Shown here: piece after piece, positions 35,601 through 47,377 of the stretch
How positions within the stretch are numbered: position 1 is the stretch's first letter
Layout: every line of letters begins with the position of its first letter
From: Anaeramoeba flamelloides
Taxonomy: Eukaryota > Metamonada > Anaeramoebidae
Length of the DNA stretch: 64,000 nt
NCBI GenBank assembly: GCA_027625915.1
Contig: JANTQA010000033.1
Location: 1,054,001-1,118,000 of the forward strand
Reading direction: 5' to 3'
Program-made: the position numbers and the translations under genes
Notes under the pieces: generated by a model
Database searches by the model: none
Seen by the model: only the letters and a program-made list of their open reading frames with translations
What the model was told of the DNA's origin: nothing

Positions 35601-38600
35601 ATGGGACTTAAAGCAGTATTATTAAGAAATTGGGATCTGCACCGACAAGAATTGATTGTAATAATGGGCTTTTTAGGTGTATGTGCTTTTCTAGCCATTC
35701 TGTTCTTATTTTTCAATCGCCAGATGCAAAAAGTTTTGAGATCTCTTAACATTATGAGAGTTCATAAGTTAAGGAGCGTTTTTAGAGAGATGAGAAGAAA
35801 AGGGTTTCACTTAGGTGGTAAGTAATTCCTCTTATTTTTCAAAAATTTTCTTTTCTTTGCAAAACATACTTTGAGATCAAATTTGAATTAGATCAATCTG
35901 ATTTTCACAGTAGTTTATTTACAAAGCAAGAAGAATAGACAGAGAAATCGTTTACACAAAAATAATTCGCCAATTAAAAAGAAAAGAAAGAAAAGAGGTC
36001 TCTTTTTTTCAGAATTAAAAAAAAAAAGCCACTCAAAAAGAGAACACAAAAAAAAAATTAACGAAATCTTTCAAGATTTTTGTTGCAGTTTTTATTGCCT
36101 TGAAGAAATTAAACAATGGAAATGAATTTCTACAATTACACCACTAAAGCAAACAATTAGACAATGTATCTGATTTTTTAATGGGAAACACTTTTCATCT
36201 CATTTTCTTCAATCTTCTTTACAAAGGGATAAATTTCTTTTTAATTCTCTCCTTTTTCTTGAATTACCCCCCATTTGAAAGATCTTGTTATCAAAATTTA
36301 AATGCGATCAAACTCTCTTCTCATTTTCTTTCGTTCGGTTGTTCTTTCTTTTAACTTGGGAATTGCTCCATTAATACAAAAATTAAAGAATACAGATTTA
36401 ATGGTATTTGAAAAACAAGTATGCAAAGCCAAAAAGAATTTCTATTCGACAACACAAAAGTTAAATATCAAAGCTAGTACAGGTTTTTACGATCTTAGAG
36501 CCAAAGATCTAAAGAAATTTTTTTTGGAAAAATGAGAGTTTTTTCCAGAAAATTTGAATTTTAAACATTGTTCTTTATTCAAATTCTCAACAACTTACAC
36601 TCGCCTTGTAATTAAGTTTAGTACTGACTTGCTGTTAATTGCTAAATAAAAGGATCAAAATTTTCACTCAACTTTCCAAAAAATCCAAAAGAATTACAAT
36701 AAAAAAAAAATTATAAAAAATCCCCAGAAAAAAAAAAAAACAAAGTTCCCAATTCTAAAAGGGAAATTTATAATGAACTACAGTGATCAAAATAATGCGT
36801 GTACAAAGACTATAGTCTGTGTTTCAAAATATTGTCCGTGATTTTTTTTCTTCTTGTTCCAAGGCAACACCCAATCTACTACCAAATAGTATACCTAAGT
36901 TCAAATCAATTTTAAAAGTAAATTCCTTGATATTTTAAGTAAATTTAAATTATGAATGCAAATTGTTGAAAATTTTCCATAATTTTCTCAATTTTTTTGA
37001 ATTTTTTTGTTTGTTTGATTGATTAAAATTCCCTTTAAAATTTACTCTATTTTTTGAGATAAATTTTGCAATTTGATCCTTCATTTTTAGAATTTCTTTT
37101 TAAATAATAGAACTTTAAGAAACCAATACCATATTTTTTTAGGCTTTTTGTTGGTTTCTTTAATTGCTTAATCTATGGGTCTTCTATAACAAAAAAACAC
37201 GCTTTTTATTTTGAAACACGCATTAATTTTTTTTGCACACTTTATTTTGACTACAGTATATTTCAAAATCATTGGTCCATTAAAACTCAAATTTTATAAA
37301 TAAACATTTTTATAAATTGAAATTACTGTTGTGGAAAAAAAGTGAAACTAGAAAAAAAGTGAAACACCGTTTTTAATTGGGAACATTACTGAAAATTAAA
37401 AGTAAAATCAATAAAAAGAAGAAACCAACTAATTTCAAATAATAAACCATTGTATTATTTTCAATAGCCCAACAAACACAATTTAGATCTATGTGATTTA
37501 TCGAAATTATTGGTGTGGTTTTGGAGATCTCAAAAATAGTCAATTTTTTGAACAAATTTTTAATAATTGATCAATCAAAGAAAAACCTAAGACCAAAAGG
37601 TAGTATTAAAAAAACTGTTCTTGAATTAAATACTTCATTTTGTCTTTATTTATTTATTTATTCTTTTATTAATTGATTTTACTTTTGAATTTTCAGGTTT
37701 CTGTGATTTCTGTGATTCTATTAAGGGACTAGTCTCTATTAAAAAATTTTTTTACCTAAATTTGATAGAGATTGAGAAAATTTATTGCCAATTACTTAGA
37801 TTTGAAAGACCCTGTTTATTTTCATATTAATCACATTTCTAGATAAGGAATCCTTATTTAGAAATTGGTCAAAAAAAAAATAATAGAGACTAGTCCCTTA
37901 AGGTTTACAATTAACCAATGTTTTTCACTTTTTACCCCAAATTGTTAAATAACTTTGACAATTAGCTTTTGTATTGTCGAATTGGAATTCTTTTTGGCTT
38001 TCCAACCTTAAATCGGATAAAATTTCAGCTGATTCTCTTTTTCAGTTCTGAAAAATTCTTTTCATTTCGAGTTCTTCGTTGGCACAATATTTACGATGAA
38101 AAAGATCCAAAAAAATAAAAATAGAAACACAAATGATAATCTTATTTAATCAATTCAAGAAGAAATACCAAATTAGAACCATTAACATATTGAAATGTTA
38201 ACGATTGTTTATAAATTACAATACTAACGAAACAAAAAATTAATAATTATCAATACTAAATAAATCATTGGTGTGTGAAAAATTTTGGATCGAGAAAAAC
38301 AAAAAAATGGATTCGTAAATTTTTTTAAATTATATTAACAATTATTGATCGATCAAAGGGTTATATACCATCAACTAATTTTATTTGAGTTCTTCTATTT
38401 TGAAGAACTCAACTTTAACATAATATCAATCATTTCAGAAAAAAATTTGATCTACCGAAACAAGCTACGTAATTCAAAAAACGAAATGAAAACAAAAACA
38501 AAAAGATGAAAAAATAATTTTGGTTTTTTTACAAAAATCAAAATTATTTCCAATTTGAGTGGAGTTATATTATTTTGATTGTTTGAAACATTTTAACTCT

Positions 38601-41600
38601 GTGTAAAATTTTGAATTTTATTTTATTAACCATACTTGATAAGGGTTTAAATCTTGATAAATTAATTTAAATTCCGAATTGAAGCTAAGTCATGAAAAAT
38701 AATATACTAAAAAAAAAAGTTCATCAATTGTCTAAAATTGCATATTACCAATAAAAAAGATTAGTCAAAGAAAAAAAAAAAAAAAGATATCACCAATTTC
38801 AATTTATTTCTTTGAAACTCATGTAGAGCAAATAAACATAGAAAAATCACAAGACAAAATTTTTTCCGACTATCAATTTAAATATCAGAAATACAGATGC
38901 ATGAAAGTTTGTTGTTGAAACGTTTGAAAAAAGTATACCCAAAAAAGTTTTCAAAAGGTTCATTTATAACAAATATATGAACAAAATTCAATCGACATAT
39001 TTTTCGTAATCTCTTGAAAAAAATTTTTTCAAATGGATTTTTCTTTTTATTTTGTTCTATTTTGCTTTTAATCTTAAATTCCTACTTTTTGATAAATAAA
39101 AAATAATTTGACTAGTTTTATTTAAAAAAAAAGACAATAGGATCAAAATTCCTTTATAGATCGTGGGATTAGCAGTTTATAATTGTTATAAAGTGAAAAG
39201 AAATACTTAGGATAATTTGATTTTCATAATTAGCCAAGATTTTTTCAAAAATCTTTTCGGAGAGAATTGTATAAAAATAGATTTATTGAATTTTGACAAT
39301 CTATTTGTTACAAATCAACTTTTGAAACTTTTTTTGTAAGCACTTCTTTCAAATACAGCTGTTCCAAATCCACTATGAAAATTTATAAGAAAACCTATGA
39401 ATTAATTATCTATTAGAATTTTTTATTCTGAATGACAAACGGTTAAATTAGGTTATCACATGTTATTTCCAATTGTAAATTTTATAAATGTGGAACAAAA
39501 TTTATTTTATCCAATTTTTTCGTTTTTAGCATTGTCAAACAAATTCAAAACAAAAAATATACATTAATTTGTATCTTCAATATACAAAATTTAGAAAAAT
39601 CGGATGTTTAAATAATTTAATAAAAAAAACTTTTTTTTCTCAAATTAACAAAGACAAAACCTGTTTTTAATTGAGGAAAAAAAAACAAAGAAAGTCTTAA
39701 AGAAAAGAAATCACAGAAATCTTGAAAGAAATTTTTTCGATTATTTCTTTTAAGATGTAAGAGAAATTGGAATTTATATCGTATTTTATGACAGGAATTG
39801 AATTTTATATATAATAAAATACAATTTTCTAAATAGACCGTTAACTATTCTGCAGGGTTTATAAAATTTCATGGTGCGTTTGGAACCGCTGTACCATCTC
39901 ATCTCATTTCATCTAATCCTATTTCGTCTAATCCTATTTCATCTCATTTCACTCCATATCATATAATATTAAATAGGGATGATTTATCCAACTTTATTCT
40001 ATTTTGGAATTAAAATGGGATTGATTACCCGTTTTCAATTTAGTTTAGTATTAGGGATCATGAGCTTCGTTGCTATTGGTGTTGAAGTTACAAGATTCCG
40101 ATGGCCAAAATTCCAACAGTTTGTACTCTTAATAATAGGTAAAATCATGAGAAAAAGAGAATACAAACACACATCGGGAATGACATGGTTTACAAGTGGT
40201 ATTTTTATATCAGGTGTATTTTTCCACCCATTAATAGCAATGACTTCAATGTGGTGTCTGATTTTTGGCGATTTAATGGCGGCAATTATCGGAAAAACAT
40301 TTGGAACAACGAAAATATTTCATCAAAAAAGTTTACAAGGATCAATGGGCTGCTTTTTTGCATGTTTTAGCATCACATTATTTGGATTTCGTTTTTTTGG
40401 TAGATTGTCAATCGCCGATTCTCTGATCTTAGGTAAATTACATTTACATTTTTTCCTTCTTTTGAATTTTCTTTCAGAATTTATTTTCAGTAAAAACACC
40501 AGATTGTTGAAATTAGAACAAGTTCACTTATTTGGGAGAAAATAACTTCATTTCAAACCATTTTATTAAATGAAATTATTACAATAAAAGATAAAAGATA
40601 AAAGATAAAAGAAAAGAAAAATTTTCCAAAGGGATCAATGTTAACCAAGAGAAGATCATAATTACAATTTTCAAAATAACCAGTGAAATAACTAATATCG
40701 ATAAAGTAAAATGTTACACCTTTCCAACCTTACATTGAAATGTTATCAGATCATAGAGATTAACTGTATATTTATAAAATTGTCTTTTATAAAATAGAAA
40801 ATTCAATTTCGGTCATATCATACAATACAAATCTCAATTATTGTTACATCATATACAACAATTTTTTTTTTCAAAAATAAAAAAAAGACAAAAATTGAAT
40901 TTTTTGAGGAAAGAAATCAAAGAAATAACAGAAATCACAGAAACTTGAAAGTATTATTTAATTACTACTTTTAAATTGTAAAAACCCGAGATTTTAACAA
41001 TTTTAGAAATTGAAGATATACATTAATGTATATTTTTTGTTTTGAATTTTTATGACAATGCCATAAAAGTAAAAAATGGATAAGATAAATTTTGTTCCAC
41101 ATTTATAAAATTTACGATTGGAAATAATCTTTGATAACCCAATTTTAAGGCTGGCAATACAAAATAAAATTTTATAATAGAAAATCAATAAATAGGTTCT
41201 TATAAATTTTCATAGTAGAGTTGAAACGGCTAAACATTTTTCAAAAAACTGTTATTTTTATTTCAATTTAATGCGTTGAAAAGTTTATGAGAACAATTAA
41301 TTATGTTTATATAAAGTTCTTCTTAGATAAAAAAAATTATTTTGATTGAATTTTGAGAATATAATTATTTGAAAAAAATGAAAATATCTCAAAACTTCAT
41401 ATTTTTTTTTATTTTTAATTTTAAAAATTTCCCATTTTTATGTATTTCTAATTTATTTTTTTTCATTTAGTTTATTGATCAACTGTTTCTAAAAAAATTT
41501 TTCTCATTTTTTTTTTTGTTTTTTTACAACAAATAATAAAAACCCAGAAACACAAAGTCGTAATTTAAATCTGAAACCAACCCCCTGATAAAATATTTTC

Positions 41601-43552
41601 CTACAGTTATTTTCAAATTTAAGGCACAATCTTTCAACAAAATTTAAGGTACAAACTTAAAAAGCAATTCAATGGCACAAAAAAATCTCAAATTAATGCA
41701 CAAAATTTGGAATTTTTTTTTTTACAAATTATTTAACTAGAATCTGAATTTTGTTTTTTAATTTGAGATTTTTTTTTGTGCCATTAAATTTGTTCAATAT
41801 TTTTTTCTTAAAAGTTGAACTGGCTGTTATTATACTCCTGATTTATGATTATTGGACTATTGTTTTTTTAATTATTTGTAGATTTATCAACTGTTTTTCT
41901 TTTTTTCCCCCCCCCCCCAGAAACAACAAATTTATTTATTACAAAGTCTTTTTAATATTGATTTTGAAAAATAAACTAAATTTCAAAATTTTGTACCCAG
42001 TTTAAAAAGTTGAAAGAATAACAATACCACACTTTACAATCGATTTGGAAATAATTTTGATATTCCAAACTATTTCATTTTTTGTCTTTTTTGTCTTGTT
42101 TTCATTTCCTTTTTTTTAATTACAGAATGTTTCCTTAGATCTGGTATTTTTTTTTCAATGGTTGATATAAGGTTATTTTTGATTTTGTTAAATAGCAAAA
42201 TCACATGCAATTATTGGTTGATGGTGTATCTTATCATTTGCTCGATCAACAATTTTTGGTGAAATTTCAACAAATTTACCAATAAAATTTTTTGTTCAGC
42301 TCGTTTCATTATTTTGGACACATGATTTTTGATTTTTTTGAGTTTTATATTTTTTTCTTTTATTTGGATGAAAATGATTCCCTTTAAAAACATTTATAAT
42401 AGGTAACTTGAATATGGTTTATATTTAGGTTCGGAAAAATAAAATAAATTTGGAGTTTTTTTTGCCTATTTTTGATTTTGGGTGTGTAAAAATTTTTTAA
42501 ATGGGGTTTATTATTTGTTGAAAAAGGCACAGGAAAACTTTTTAAAACTAAAAAAATTTAAATTTAAAATAACTTGGAGTGTTTTTTTCCCCACTACACA
42601 CATTTTTTATGAGAAGGATCTTTCACAAAAAAAAATGTAAAAAAACTATAGATAATCGAAATCAAACCAAAAAACCCAAATAAGCATATCACAAATTACA
42701 AACATGATCATTCTTCAACAAAAAAAACATAATTTTTCATATTCAAAGTAAACATTTTTTTTACATCAGAAACACTCAATTGTTGAAATAATTTCTTGCC
42801 TTTGCCAAACTTTTTTTCAAAATAAGTTACTGTTTATCAAATTGATTTTTAGGAAAAAAAATATTTTAATTTAACAAAAAACTAAAATTCTTTAATTTAT
42901 TAAATCAAAAGGTTTTTAAAAATCCACAAACTTTCTAAAAAAAATTTTCTGGCAATTTTCAATCATTAAATGATTTTTGAACATTTTTTTTATTTTATTC
43001 CATTTTAACGATCGTTTAAACAGTATTTTTTAAATGAAAAAAAATATTTTAATTTTAAGATGATTAACCTTTTTTTTTTTTTAAAAAAAAAACTATAAAA
43101 TTTTTTGAATTAAAATTCCCCAAAAGATCGAATATTTTAATAATACTCTTATAATTCTCAAGTGGATTTTAATTTTTTTTTTTGTTTAAATTGACCATTT
43201 TTTAAACTAAATTTATTGTTTTTTCTTTCTTTTTTTTTTTATAATTTAAAATATTTTTTTTTTATTATCAATATTTATTATTATTTAAACTTATTATAAT
43301 TCTTATATATTTATAATCAAATGAACAAAAATTAAATAAAAAGCAATTATTTCCAGTTTGACAGCAACGTTGGCAGAATTATATACATATGGAAAATTTA
43401 ATGATAACTTCACAATACCAGTTTCAACTTGTTTAACCACTACACTTGCAGTGAAAGTTTTTAACATAACTCTGCCAATTATTATTAAAAAAATATCAGA
43501 AGTTGAAGAAATGTCATCAATAGAACAAATTGATGATATTGAACAGATATAA
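35601..43552 (+). CDS. Dgk1/phytol-kinase-like CTP-dependent lipid kinase, three exons
   Basis: Exons are 35601-35817, 39977-40432 and 43344-43552. They join as 882 nt, 293 residues ending at TAA; yeast Dgk1 is about the same length. The family is a polytopic ER enzyme that uses CTP to phosphorylate diacylglycerol or related lipid alcohols. Residues 17-40 form the first membrane segment. RRKGFHLGGMIYP spans the first junction and matches the family's RRKxxH signature. Others are KHTSGMTWFTSG (136-147), FGDLMAAIIGKTFG (169-182), KSLQGSMG (190-197) and TATLAELYTYGKFNDNFTIPV across the last exon, all family hallmarks. Exon 3 is best entered at an AAAAG acceptor at 43343, because it keeps phase and gives ILAIISSLTATLAEL. 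A TTCCAG at 43356 is out of phase. Introns are 4159 and 2911 bp and packed with transposon remnants. Substrate is not determinable. The nearest alternative is dolichol kinase. Confidence 0.85.
35911..36125 (+). CDS. Possible alternative exon of the lipid kinase gene
   Basis: The GTAAGT donor at 35818 could instead join a TTTTCACAG acceptor at 35910, through a 93-bp intron. That splice stays in frame and opens 70 further codons, beginning VVYLQSKKNRQRNRLHK, becoming Lys/Arg-rich and ending in TGA at 36123-36125. The resulting protein would keep only the first membrane segment of the kinase. It does not resemble the family beyond the junction, so it is either a truncated isoform or chance. Confidence 0.2.
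36302..36535 (+). CDS. 77-codon ORF inside intron 1 of the lipid kinase
   Basis: An ATG-to-TGA frame (MRSNSLLIFFRSVVLS... KKFFLEK) with mixed codon use and few homopolymers, unlike most noise frames here. The N-terminal ~20 residues are hydrophobic with two Arg, as in a mitochondrial presequence or a membrane anchor. The rest is Lys-rich and hydrophilic. It is on the same strand as the host gene. No family recognised. It may be a nested gene, an unused exon or chance. Confidence 0.3.
   Translation: MRSNSLLIFFRSVVLSFNLGIAPLIQKLKNTDLMVFEKQVCKAKKNFYSTTQKLNIKASTGFYDLRAKDLKKFFLEK
36850..37200 (-). repeat. Dispersed repeat family R3, inverted copy
   Basis: This is the reverse complement of the copy at 34350-34690, including the 'gggtcttctat' end, and lies in intron 1. 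Together the two form an inverted pair around exon 1, although the left partner is outside the gene. Confidence 0.6.
37721..37901 (-). mobile_element. TTAA-bounded miniature element, copy 3 of 6
   Basis: TTAAGGGACTAGTCTCTATT starts it and GAGACTAGTCCCTTAA ends it, an almost perfect terminal pair. The inner hairpin lies at the left end, so the orientation is opposite to copies 1 and 2. It lies inside intron 1 of the lipid kinase gene. Confidence 0.9.
38138..38630 (+). repeat. Dispersed repeat family R4, uninterrupted copy
   Basis: This is the reference copy for the family. It runs from 'aatcttatttaatcaattc' through a 'tataccatcaactaatttta' stretch to 'aaaattatttccaatttgag'. It lies in intron 1. 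It lacks the mariner-like insertion found in the 15530-16200 copy. Confidence 0.6.
39356..39891 (+). mobile_element. Mariner-like non-autonomous element, 536 bp, intron 1
   Basis: The left terminus CAGCTGTTCCAAATCCACTA follows TA. The right terminus is the reverse complement of CAGCGGTTCCAAACGCACCA and precedes TA. Similarity of the terminal repeats continues for about 35 bp (ATGAAAATTTATAA). There is no transposase frame. It ends 85 bp before exon 2 of the lipid kinase gene. A second, inverted copy lies at 40717-41232. Confidence 0.8.
39892..39966 (+). repeat. Pyrimidine-rich short tandem repeat before exon 2
   Basis: Imperfect repeats of an ATCTCATTTC/ATCTAATCCTATTTC unit fill the gap between the mariner-like element and the exon 2 acceptor (AAATAG at 39976). 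The tract probably supplies the polypyrimidine signal for that acceptor. It differs in composition from all flanking DNA. Confidence 0.6.
40717..41232 (-). mobile_element. Mariner-like non-autonomous element, inverted second copy, intron 2
   Basis: Its left end (CACCTTTCCAACCTTACATT after TA) corresponds to the right end of the 39356-39891 element. Its right end (TTATAAATTTTCATAGTAGA, then GTTGAAACGGCT) corresponds to that element's left end. Internal blocks such as a TTTTGTTCCACATTTATAAA stretch also match in reverse. It is diverged, particularly at the last bases. Confidence 0.75.
41604..41826. mobile_element. Mariner-like miniature element, copy 2 of 5
   Basis: It has a degenerate CAGTTATTTTC start after TA, ATCTCAAATTAATGCACAAA in the left half and its complement in the right half, and ends in GTTGAACTGGCTG. 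It lies in intron 2 of the lipid kinase gene. At 223 bp it is slightly longer than its relatives because of a short internal insertion in the left half. Confidence 0.75.
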
Positions 43553-44089
43553 AAGTTAAATTGGTTCTGAATATTTTGGAACTAATATTTATTTATCTTA
43601 ATTTTTTTTTTGATATTTAATTTTTTTACATCTTTTTTGATACTTTAACTGAAAATAAAAATTTTTATAACATTTTTATTAATAATAATATATATATATA
43701 TATAAATTATTCTGTATTTTGTGATTTTCTTTGGTTTTATTTTTCTTTTTATAATAAATGTGTACTCTTAATTTGAAATTAAAATTATTTCTTATGTAAT
43801 TCGGATCTCGTTGTTTTTAATTGAAAAATCATAATCTTTATCATATGGTTTCTGTGAAAAATAGCAAAATATGTTAATATTCCAAAGATGAATTGAGATT
43901 TTTTTATTTAATAATAAAAAAAAAATGGAAAGAATAGTTAATTCAAGGTTGTAAAAAAAAGATTTTTTTTTCTTTTTCTTTTTTTAAAAAAATTTATTAA
44001 TGCTGTGATTATTGTTAAAAAGTAGCGGGTTTTTACACACAATGATTAAATTAATAATTTTCAACATAAAATTTTTTTACACTTTAATA

Positions 44090-44595
44090 AACCCCATTCC
44101 AAAAATATTGACACACCTAAAATTTAATTGTGGAGAAAGAATAACATTTATTTCTATTATGTAAAACTTAATATTGTATCACTTTTAACTTACAGTATTA
44201 ATATTGTTAAATTTACCTTTTTTATAGAGGCAAAAAAAAATAAATTAAAGTCTAAAAATTCTAAATCTAATGTGTTTAAAATAATATAAAAAGTAGAAAA
44301 AAAAAATTATCGGGGTAAATTTGTTAAAATTTCACCAACAAAGATTGATCTATCAAATGATTAGATCATATCAACTAGTCCTATGTGTATATTTTTATTT
44401 ATTAGAACTCAATTTTAACCCCATTTTAAGATTTCGAATATTAATATCTGAGATAATAAAAAAGATTACTTTACTGAAAGAAATTAAAATGAAATCATAA
44501 CAAAAAAAAAGAAAAATGAAAAAATAGTTTGTAAAAAAAAATATTTCCAAATTGAATAAAACTACAGTATTTTTATACTTGAAACCTTTTTTATA
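44090..44595 (+). repeat. Dispersed repeat shared with ~60420-60960 (R4-related)
   Basis: It opens with CCCCATTCCAAAAATATTGA, matching CCCCATTCCAAAAATTTGGA at 60428. It continues through TAAATTTGTTAAAATTTCAC and 'gatcaaatgat.agat' into the R4 core ('aa.tattatttccaaattgaat'). The opening resembles a Tc1/mariner-type terminus, but I could not find the matching other end. Confidence 0.5.
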
Positions 44596-44789
44596 CATTC
44601 AGTTCCACTGTTAGGGCCCAAACTTCAGCGAAATTTAAGGCACAATAAAAATCTCAAATTAAGGCACCAAATTCAGATTCTAGTAAAATAATTTCTAAAA
44701 AAAAAATTCCAAATTTTGTGTATTAATTTGAGATTTTTTTGTGCCTTAAATTTCTTTTTAAGTTTATACCTTAAATTTTAAACTGACTA
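44596..44789. mobile_element. Mariner-like miniature element, copy 3 of 5
   Basis: CATTCAGTTCCAC after TA opens it, and the right end reads TTTAAACTGACTA. Left and right halves pair through AAATCTCAAATTAAGGCACC and its complement. It sits directly next to the R4-type repeat. Confidence 0.8.
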
Positions 44790-45091
44790 AATGTACCAAA
44801 ATTTTGGGTTTAGTAATATGAAGAGTTTTATGAGAAAAAAGATATAATCGGTAAATAATCATTATATCATCACTATAATATAGTATGATACATACTCCCA
44901 CAGTTAAGGGGGCCTTTGATATATTTTCTGGTTATTTAAACTTTTTCTTTTATGTTGATAAGTGAAATCATTTAATTAGTTATATTATATCTGGCAAGGA
45001 ACTTAATATTTTTTTTATTTAGAGTATATCCAAAAAACATCTTGAATAAACTTTTTGAATCATTTTTTTTCTTCGGAATCCAAATCTAATG

Positions 45092-45118
45092 TTATATATA
45101 TATATATATATATATATT
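45092..45118. repeat. (TA)n microsatellite
   Basis: An uninterrupted run of TA dinucleotides of about 26 bases, followed by a short TTATATTATATT stretch. Confidence 0.9.
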
Positions 45119-46037
45119 ATATTATATTGCAAATTTTTTATAATAAATTTCAAAAAATACTTTTGTCAATATTGATAATATGATAGGCATATAACTTAGT
45201 GTTAAAAATTAAGTTATTTTTTTATTTAAAGAACAATTCTTTGTCTTGAAGAAATTTTGATAGATTTTTTAATAGAGTTTTATTATATTATTTCTTATGT
45301 TTATGTGAGTTTTGAGTAATTTTTTAAATATATTTTATCTTTTTTTCTTGTGTTTTATTAAAAAATATAATTTATCTACAAATTCTTACATTATATTTAG
45401 ATAATTTATAAAAAAAATCCAGATCATTTTCCAATTATTTAAATAATAATAAATTAAAAAAAAAACATCATTTATGAGAAAGTGTTGAATTACACTCTAT
45501 TTGCCTTTATATACAAATTAATTTTCAGACTTTTGAAGTGTTTAATAAAATATCACCATAGAATGTTGAGATAGGAGTAAATCAACAGCCGTTTAACATT
45601 TCTCAAATTTGATTAAACAAATCAACCTAGGATTCTATTATTGTCTCTGATTTTATATATGAAAAAAAAAAAAAAGATTGCAATAAATTGTTAAGGAAGA
45701 GTATTTTGAAAAATAAAAAGCAACTGGACAATCCAAATTAAAAAAAATTGTTTTCTGATCTGCTTTGTATTTAGTAAAAAAGTGAAAATTTTAACTTTAG
45801 ACTACTATTTATTTAAGATAACAAAAAAAAAATAAAAGAAAAATTATTTAGTTAGATCAGAACAAATTATAAATAACATTTAATATAGTTTTCCCAGAAC
45901 CAATATTTGCTTGGAAAGTACCCCAGGAAAATTTACTTGGTTCTTTGGTATTTGTTGTTTATTTTGAACTAAGAATAAATGGGCCCAGTCCTAATTAACA
46001 ATTTCTTCATTTTTTTCATTTTTTAGTTTTATCAATA

Positions 46038-47377
46038 ATGTTTAAGAACAGGAATGATAGTAGTTCCAGAAAATCTTCTTCAAGAAGAATAAATTCAACA
46101 AAAAGATTTGAAACAAATGATCAATATAGTATTAGCCCAGTAACAAACTCACCAAAATCCAAACCACTCCCAATTTTTATGATTTCTTCATCCAGAAGAG
46201 TAGGAATAGACCTCCTTTTTTTTTTTTTTTTTAAATTGTATTGTTTTCTTTAATACCACCCTTTTCTAACATAATTTGAGACATAATCTAAAATTTAACG
46301 ATTCTTTTTTTAAATTTTTACTTTTGATTTTTTTTTTTTTTGATTGTTTTGTAGAACGAAATGAGATCTCCTTCTAGAAGAAGGTCAAGCAACAAAAAGC
46401 AAAATTTCGGAAAACAAAGAAACATCCGTGGAAACAAAGAGAAGTATTATGGTGAAGAGTTAACAAGTTTTGGACAGAGGCATCACGATTCCAATAAAAA
46501 AGACTTTTTTGAATTTTCAAATCTTTCACCATATGAATTAAATGAATTTAGCTCCCCAAAAAGACCAAGCAATAAATTAAAACAATCCCAATTTGGATCA
46601 AAAAAAAAACAGCAAAAAGAACAAGGACTCTTTTATTTAGAAGACGAAGAACCTTTGTATGATTATGGAGAAAGCGATGATTCTGATTACGAAAAATTTT
46701 CACAAAAAAATAAAAAGAGAAATGACAAACAAAAAAAAAAATTCAACAACAATTTGCAAGATCCTAACCTAACAACAGAAGACAGCAATGAAGAAGAAGA
46801 AGAAGAAGAAGAAATAGATTTTTCTCATTGGGTAACACTTGTTGGCATTTATAACACACGCCAACAAAAGGACGTGTTTAATGATTTGGAAAGGAACGGG
46901 TTCAATATCTTGAGTTTCCAATCATATGAAAACGAAAATTTTATTCATGTTGAGCTGCAACAACAAAAGGAAGCCCAAGAATTGTTAAAAAGGGCTTGGT
47001 TTCCTTTATATGACGATATTTTAATTGCAGTGATTCCATTTATTGGGAAAAGATCAGACTTTTATCGAAAGAGGCTAATGAAATCGCAATCCCAAAACCC
47101 CAATTCGACAAAAAAAATAGGTAAAAGGAATGGCGAAAATTCCAAATCTGATTTTTTAAAAAATATTCAAAATGAAGAAGAATCTGAAGAATCTGAAGAG
47201 GACAATTATGATTATTATGATGATGATGAGGATGAAGATCAAAAATTAGATCAACAAATACCAATTGAAACTAACTCTAAAAAAAGTTATTTTTCAGATG
47301 AAAAAACACAAGGAATCTCACCTCAAAAAAATGAGAGTGTTTTATCCAAAATCACAAATTTTTTTTGGGGGGATTAA
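46038..47377 (+). CDS. NUP35/Nup53-family nucleoporin, two exons
   Basis: Exon 1 is 46038-46199 and exon 2 is 46355-47377, with a 155-bp intron (GTAGGA...TTTTGTAG, phase 0). The product has 394 residues. This family is a membrane-proximal component of the nuclear pore inner ring. The N-terminal 54 residues are Ser/Arg-rich and contain SKPLPIFM, like the short conserved PLP motif of NUP35. Residues about 55-205 are a Lys/Ser/Glu-rich spacer ending in a Glu run. The diagnostic NUP35-type RRM fold spans about 208-285, beginning FSHWVTLVGIYN and ending YDDILIAVIP. A second acidic linker precedes the C-terminal amphipathic segment VLSKITNFFWGD, which matches the membrane-binding helix at the end of Nup53/NUP35. 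I see no FG repeats, as is usual for this family. The RRM and the tail together make the call solid. Confidence 0.88.

Larger units (their letters stand above)
43553..46037. other. Intergenic, repeats
   Basis: It holds short TA tracts near 43688-43704 and 45092-45118, a block at about 44090-44595 shared with 60420-60960, and a mariner-like miniature element (44596-44789). The last ~100 bases are the leader of the NUP35-like gene. No gene seen. Confidence 0.6.

Noticed and set aside
34350-37901. Large inverted duplication around exon 1 of the lipid kinase
   Set aside because: R3 and TTAA elements occur inverted on both sides, but their order is not mirrored, so they are independent insertions.
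41907-41920. Strong-looking poly-T/C tract followed by AG in intron 2 of the lipid kinase
   Set aside because: An exon from here reaches a stop within about 12 codons in the required phase and does not match the family.
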